From Chitinophagaceae bacterium (lineage in GTDB: Bacteria > Bacteroidota > Bacteroidia > Chitinophagales > Chitinophagaceae): a stretch of DNA of 7,870 nucleotides. Where the stretch lies: positions 1 to 7,870 of the forward strand of contig JAHEZB010000071.1 of NCBI GenBank assembly GCA_023251285.1, written 5' to 3'. The stretch's first letter is position 1. The number at the start of each line of letters is the position of its first letter. This document shows positions 7,001 through 7,870 of this stretch, one piece after another. The notes beneath the pieces were generated by a model, which ran no database searches, was not told the DNA's origin, and saw only the letters and a list, made by a program, of their open reading frames with translations. The position numbers were made by a program, and so were the translations under genes.

Positions 7001-7870
7001 CTACAAATGATTATTAATTTCATCCTGCGTTCTATCAATTCCAAGGCTTACAAAATATCCGAGGTAAATAAATCCTTTTGAAGGCGGCGACACGGCAACT
7101 TTATTTTGCCCGTTTACTGAAAAATTATAATTATACACATTGTCAAATCCCAAAACATTTGTTACTGACAACACAAAGACTGAAAATGCTTTTGCTTTTG
7201 CTTTCCCGATCGTGGGCAAATAATTTAAACTAAGACTCAGATTGTTATAATCTTTTGTGCGTCCGCTTTCTGACATTTTATAATTATTGTTCGTATTGTC
7301 ATAAACCAAATCGTAATACGGTCTTCCGGATGCAAAAGTGTAAGACATATTAAATTGAGTTTTTAAAGGCATCACAAACTTTTTTACAACCAAAGAAGCC
7401 GTGTGTTTTGAAACAAAAGAAGGTTCGAGTGCAAAAGGGTAATTTAAAAAATCACGTTTGGTATCCAGATAAGAATAAGAGATCCAGTAATCGACATTCT
7501 TGATTGTCTTTTTATCACGCCAGAAAAATTCAATTCCTTTTGCATCTCCGAAACCGTTATTGTTGATTGCGGTAAAAGTTTCGTTGTAAGAGCCTCCTGT
7601 TTTTATCAGGTCATCGTATTTTTTATAAAAAAGTTCAGTGCGGAAAGTACGATTGCTGGTAATTTTTTCATACTGGGCAATGTAATGTGTAGCTTTTTGA
7701 AAATGCAATGCATTAAGCGATGGCAAATATTTTCTTTCCGGATCCTGGTAAAACATTCCATACGCCAATGATACCTGGCTCTTGTCATGAAATTTATAAG
7801 AGAAGGAAATTCTTGGAGCTACATTCCATTTCTCTAACAATTGCGAGTGCTCGGTGCGCACCCCAACTCT
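7001..7870 (-). CDS. TonB-dependent outer-membrane receptor, C-terminal part (runs off the window)
   Basis: Only the C-terminal 289 residues are present; the frame is open to the window edge. A GTG at 7861 is an internal Val codon, not a start. The chain is a series of amphipathic beta strands rich in Tyr, Phe and Asn, as in the 22-strand barrel of TonB-dependent receptors. The opening segment RVGVRTEHSQLLEKWNVAPR is typical of Bacteroidota receptors (G-x-R-x-E, then A-P-R). Then come V-S-L-A-Y-G-x-F-Y-Q-D-P, a strand around NRTFRTELFYKKYDDLI, GIEFFWRDKK, YWISYSYLDTKRDF, TQFNMSYTFASGRPYYD and NLSLSLNYLP. The final strand is FIYLGYFVSLGIDRT, followed by QDEINNHL. The receptor takes up a ligand across the outer membrane using TonB energy; the plug and TonB box lie outside the window and the substrate cannot be told. 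The protein ends in Leu about eight residues after the last strand instead of in a terminal Phe or Trp. Confidence 0.9.
   Translation of the reverse strand, partial: RVGVRTEHSQLLEKWNVAPRISFSYKFHDKSQVSLAYGMFYQDPERKYLPSLNALHFQKATHYIAQYEKITSNRTFRTELFYKKYDDLIKTGGSYNETFTAINNNGFGDAKGIEFFWRDKKTIKNVDYWISYSYLDTKRDFLNYPFALEPSFVSKHTASLVVKKFVMPLKTQFNMSYTFASGRPYYDLVYDNTNNNYKMSESGRTKDYNNLSLSLNYLPTIGKAKAKAFSVFVLSVTNVLGFDNVYNYNFSVNGQNKVAVSPPSKGFIYLGYFVSLGIDRTQDEINNHL

Noticed and set aside
7859..7861. GTG as the start of a 286-residue protein.
   Set aside because: The frame is open to the window edge and reads typical receptor sequence before this codon, so it is an internal Val.

Overview
The window looks like a piece of a Bacteroidota chromosome, most likely from the Chitinophagaceae or a close relative. 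The assignment rests on protein families: a secreted protein with a C-terminal DUF4476 domain, a 2TM-domain protein, a Bacteroidota-type TonB-dependent receptor, and secreted proteins cut just before a Gln. It is supported by low G+C (estimated by eye, not counted), A-rich rather than Shine-Dalgarno leaders, and exact matches to the Bacteroidota -7 promoter element TAnnTTTG. No RNA gene, CRISPR array, insertion sequence or phage gene was seen.

Left block (1-2387, all minus strand). Reading in the direction of transcription, a secreted DUF4476 protein is followed after 18 bases by truA (tRNA pseudouridine synthase A). After another 57 bases comes guaB (IMP dehydrogenase), of which only the first 59 codons lie in the window. 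guaB has its own well-formed promoter in the 57-base gap, placed so close to the ATG that its mRNA may be leaderless.

Middle (2388-4974). A 118-base divergent intergenic region carries one TAnnTTTG box in each direction. On the plus strand it drives a secreted 822-residue M1-family zinc metallopeptidase with a complete active site and a helical C-terminal region. A short convergent gap (4975-5056) with only weak hairpins separates it from the next block.

Right block (5057-7870, all minus strand). In transcription order: the C-terminal 289 residues of a TonB-dependent outer-membrane receptor, a 95-base gap, a 2TM-domain small membrane protein, a secreted helical/TPR-like protein, a six-segment inner-membrane protein, and a one-domain winged-helix regulator. 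The last four genes are packed with gaps of 21 and 0 bases and an 11-base overlap, so they are probably co-transcribed. The products would sit in the inner membrane, the periplasm and the cytoplasm, with the regulator last. Their joint function is unknown. This is the least explained part of the window, but it could be a routine Bacteroidota envelope gene set rather than a new system.
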